Origin: Fragilaria radians
Taxonomy: Eukaryota > Bacillariophyta > Fragilariophyceae > Fragilariales > Fragilariaceae
Direction: 5' to 3'
Assembly (NCBI GenBank): GCA_900642245.1
Contig: CAAAJI010000215.1
Coordinates: 22,183 to 40,869, forward strand
Length of the DNA: 18,687 nt
The notes below the pieces were generated by a model. The model was not told the DNA's origin. It saw only the letters and a program-made list of their open reading frames with translations, and ran no database searches. Below are positions 17,942 through 18,687 of the stretch, one piece after another (position 1 is the first letter of the stretch; each line of letters starts with the position of its first letter). The translations under genes were made by a program, and so were the position numbers.

Positions 17942-18125
17942 TGGGGAATATCACTTACTTTCACTCAAGATTTACTTTTTGTTTGGGTTATCCATTAGAG
18001 ACATTGGGAAATTTGATAGAATGTGAGAGTCATCCATTAGGTAATAATTAATTTAATAATCACAACTTTTGGCGTAACTTGCAATTGCAATTTTACCTAT
18101 GAGTCCTCTTCTGTCATCTGATTAG
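17942..18125 (+). mobile_element. Copia 3' LTR-like relic, second copy
   Basis: This segment follows the RNase H end and shares ordered blocks with 989-1150: a GAATATC start, TTTGGGTTATCCATTAG, ATAATCACAACTTTTGGCG and CTTCTGTCATCTGATTAG. Edges are uncertain because TG..CA ends are not preserved. Confidence 0.5.
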
Positions 18126-18600
18126 AACTTGCTATCTCACTTTAACTGGTTTTTCAATCCATTTTTCAGAATATCCACAACTTGCGTTATGAATGCCACA
18201 TCTCCAACTTTGTCACATCATGCCATGTATTCACACGCTAAGAGGCAGTTACCGTTGATTGACCTTTGGATCATCATAAAATAAGAGCTTCAGGCACCGG
18301 ACTTTCTATTTTTTACATGCTCCTGTGGACTCTTTCCTTTGTCTCTTGAATTTAAGCTGCAAAGCTTTGTAGCTACCAAAGTACATTCTGCTCACCACTC
18401 ATTTATCATCTCGTTTCTTTCTCCTATGTTACTATGCAATGCCCTCACACAATCCCAAAGATGCAAAATTGTCTCTTGACATGAGATCTTCATATCCCTT
18501 GCTGGAATTACTGAGTGTAACCTCAACGCCTACAATCAGGTTTGTTTAATTTCTAGTGTATATACCTTCAAGTGACCCTTGAAATGAAATTAACAATAAT
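18126..18600. other. Stretch without a recognised gene
   Basis: I find no open frame of interest, no repeat and no RNA gene between the LTR-like relic and the terminal microsatellite. Confidence 0.4.
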
Positions 18601-18687
18601 GGAAAGGAAAGGAAAGGAAAGGAAAGGAAAGGAAAGGAAAGGAAAGGAAAGGAAAGGAAAGGAAAGGAAAGGAAAGGAAAGGAAAGG
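18601..18687 (+). repeat. (GGAAA)n microsatellite at window end
   Basis: Seventeen full pentamers plus two bases, without interruption, run into the end of the window. The true length is unknown. The strand asymmetry is complete, purine on one side and pyrimidine on the other. Confidence 0.97.

Larger units (their letters stand above)
15379..18125 (+). mobile_element. Degenerate Ty1/copia LTR retrotransposon
   Basis: The segments follow the copia order gag, zinc knuckle, protease, integrase, reverse transcriptase, RNase H, then an LTR-like tail. Integrase before reverse transcriptase marks Ty1/copia rather than Ty3/gypsy. At least four frameshifts, several stops and three internal deletions (near 16845, 17073 and 17487) make it inactive. 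Its 5' LTR is not recognisable: the 370 bp ahead of gag hold a C tract and an unassigned minus-strand open stretch. A full-length copia element is about 5 kb, so roughly half has been lost. Confidence 0.85.

Overview
The window looks like AT-rich nuclear DNA from a stramenopile, most probably a diatom. It holds a eukaryotic ribosomal protein gene with an intron, GT-AG introns of about 50-410 bp, Golgi-type glycosyltransferase genes, a vanadium-haloperoxidase-like gene of the algal type, and much decayed Ty1/copia retrotransposon sequence. No operons, bacterial genes, tRNA genes or CRISPR arrays are visible. The taxonomic call is an inference from family resemblance and was not checked by search.

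Layout. Positions 85-515 carry a degenerate GTC/CAATG-rich repeat field. Positions 720-1150 hold the 3' end of a copia pol gene and an LTR-like relic. A single-exon type II membrane glycosyltransferase-like gene lies at 1812-3128 (+). About 2.6 kb with no confident gene follows, including a 94-bp tandem duplication and an AT-rich palindrome. The ribosomal protein eS28 gene is at 5819-6434 (+), with its ATG alone on exon 1. Convergent to it is a two-exon gene for an 87-residue zinc-finger protein (7017-6629, -). A copia gag relic lies at about 8157-8775 (+), followed by an unassigned coding-like fragment. A secreted vanadium haloperoxidase/PAP2-type gene is at 10307-9169 (-), with one clear intron and a probable second one upstream. 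After about 1.6 kb of unassigned DNA comes a minus-strand coding-like tract (12506-12069), then a GT34-like galactosyl/mannosyltransferase gene (12735-13784, +). The right end is a copia graveyard: an antisense integrase relic (about 14160-15010) and a plus-strand element (about 15379-18125) that keeps gag, protease, integrase, RT, RNase H and LTR traces but is broken by frameshifts and three large internal deletions. The window ends inside a (GGAAA)n microsatellite.

How the genes fit together. The two glycosyltransferases and the haloperoxidase-like enzyme all appear to enter the secretory pathway, but nothing shows that they act together. The best-supported genes are eS28, the zinc-finger protein, the haloperoxidase-like gene and the two transferases. 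I see no convincing new multi-gene system. The most unusual single item is the small zinc-finger protein: its cysteines fit an LSD1-type and a RanBP2-type finger that share one CxxC pair.
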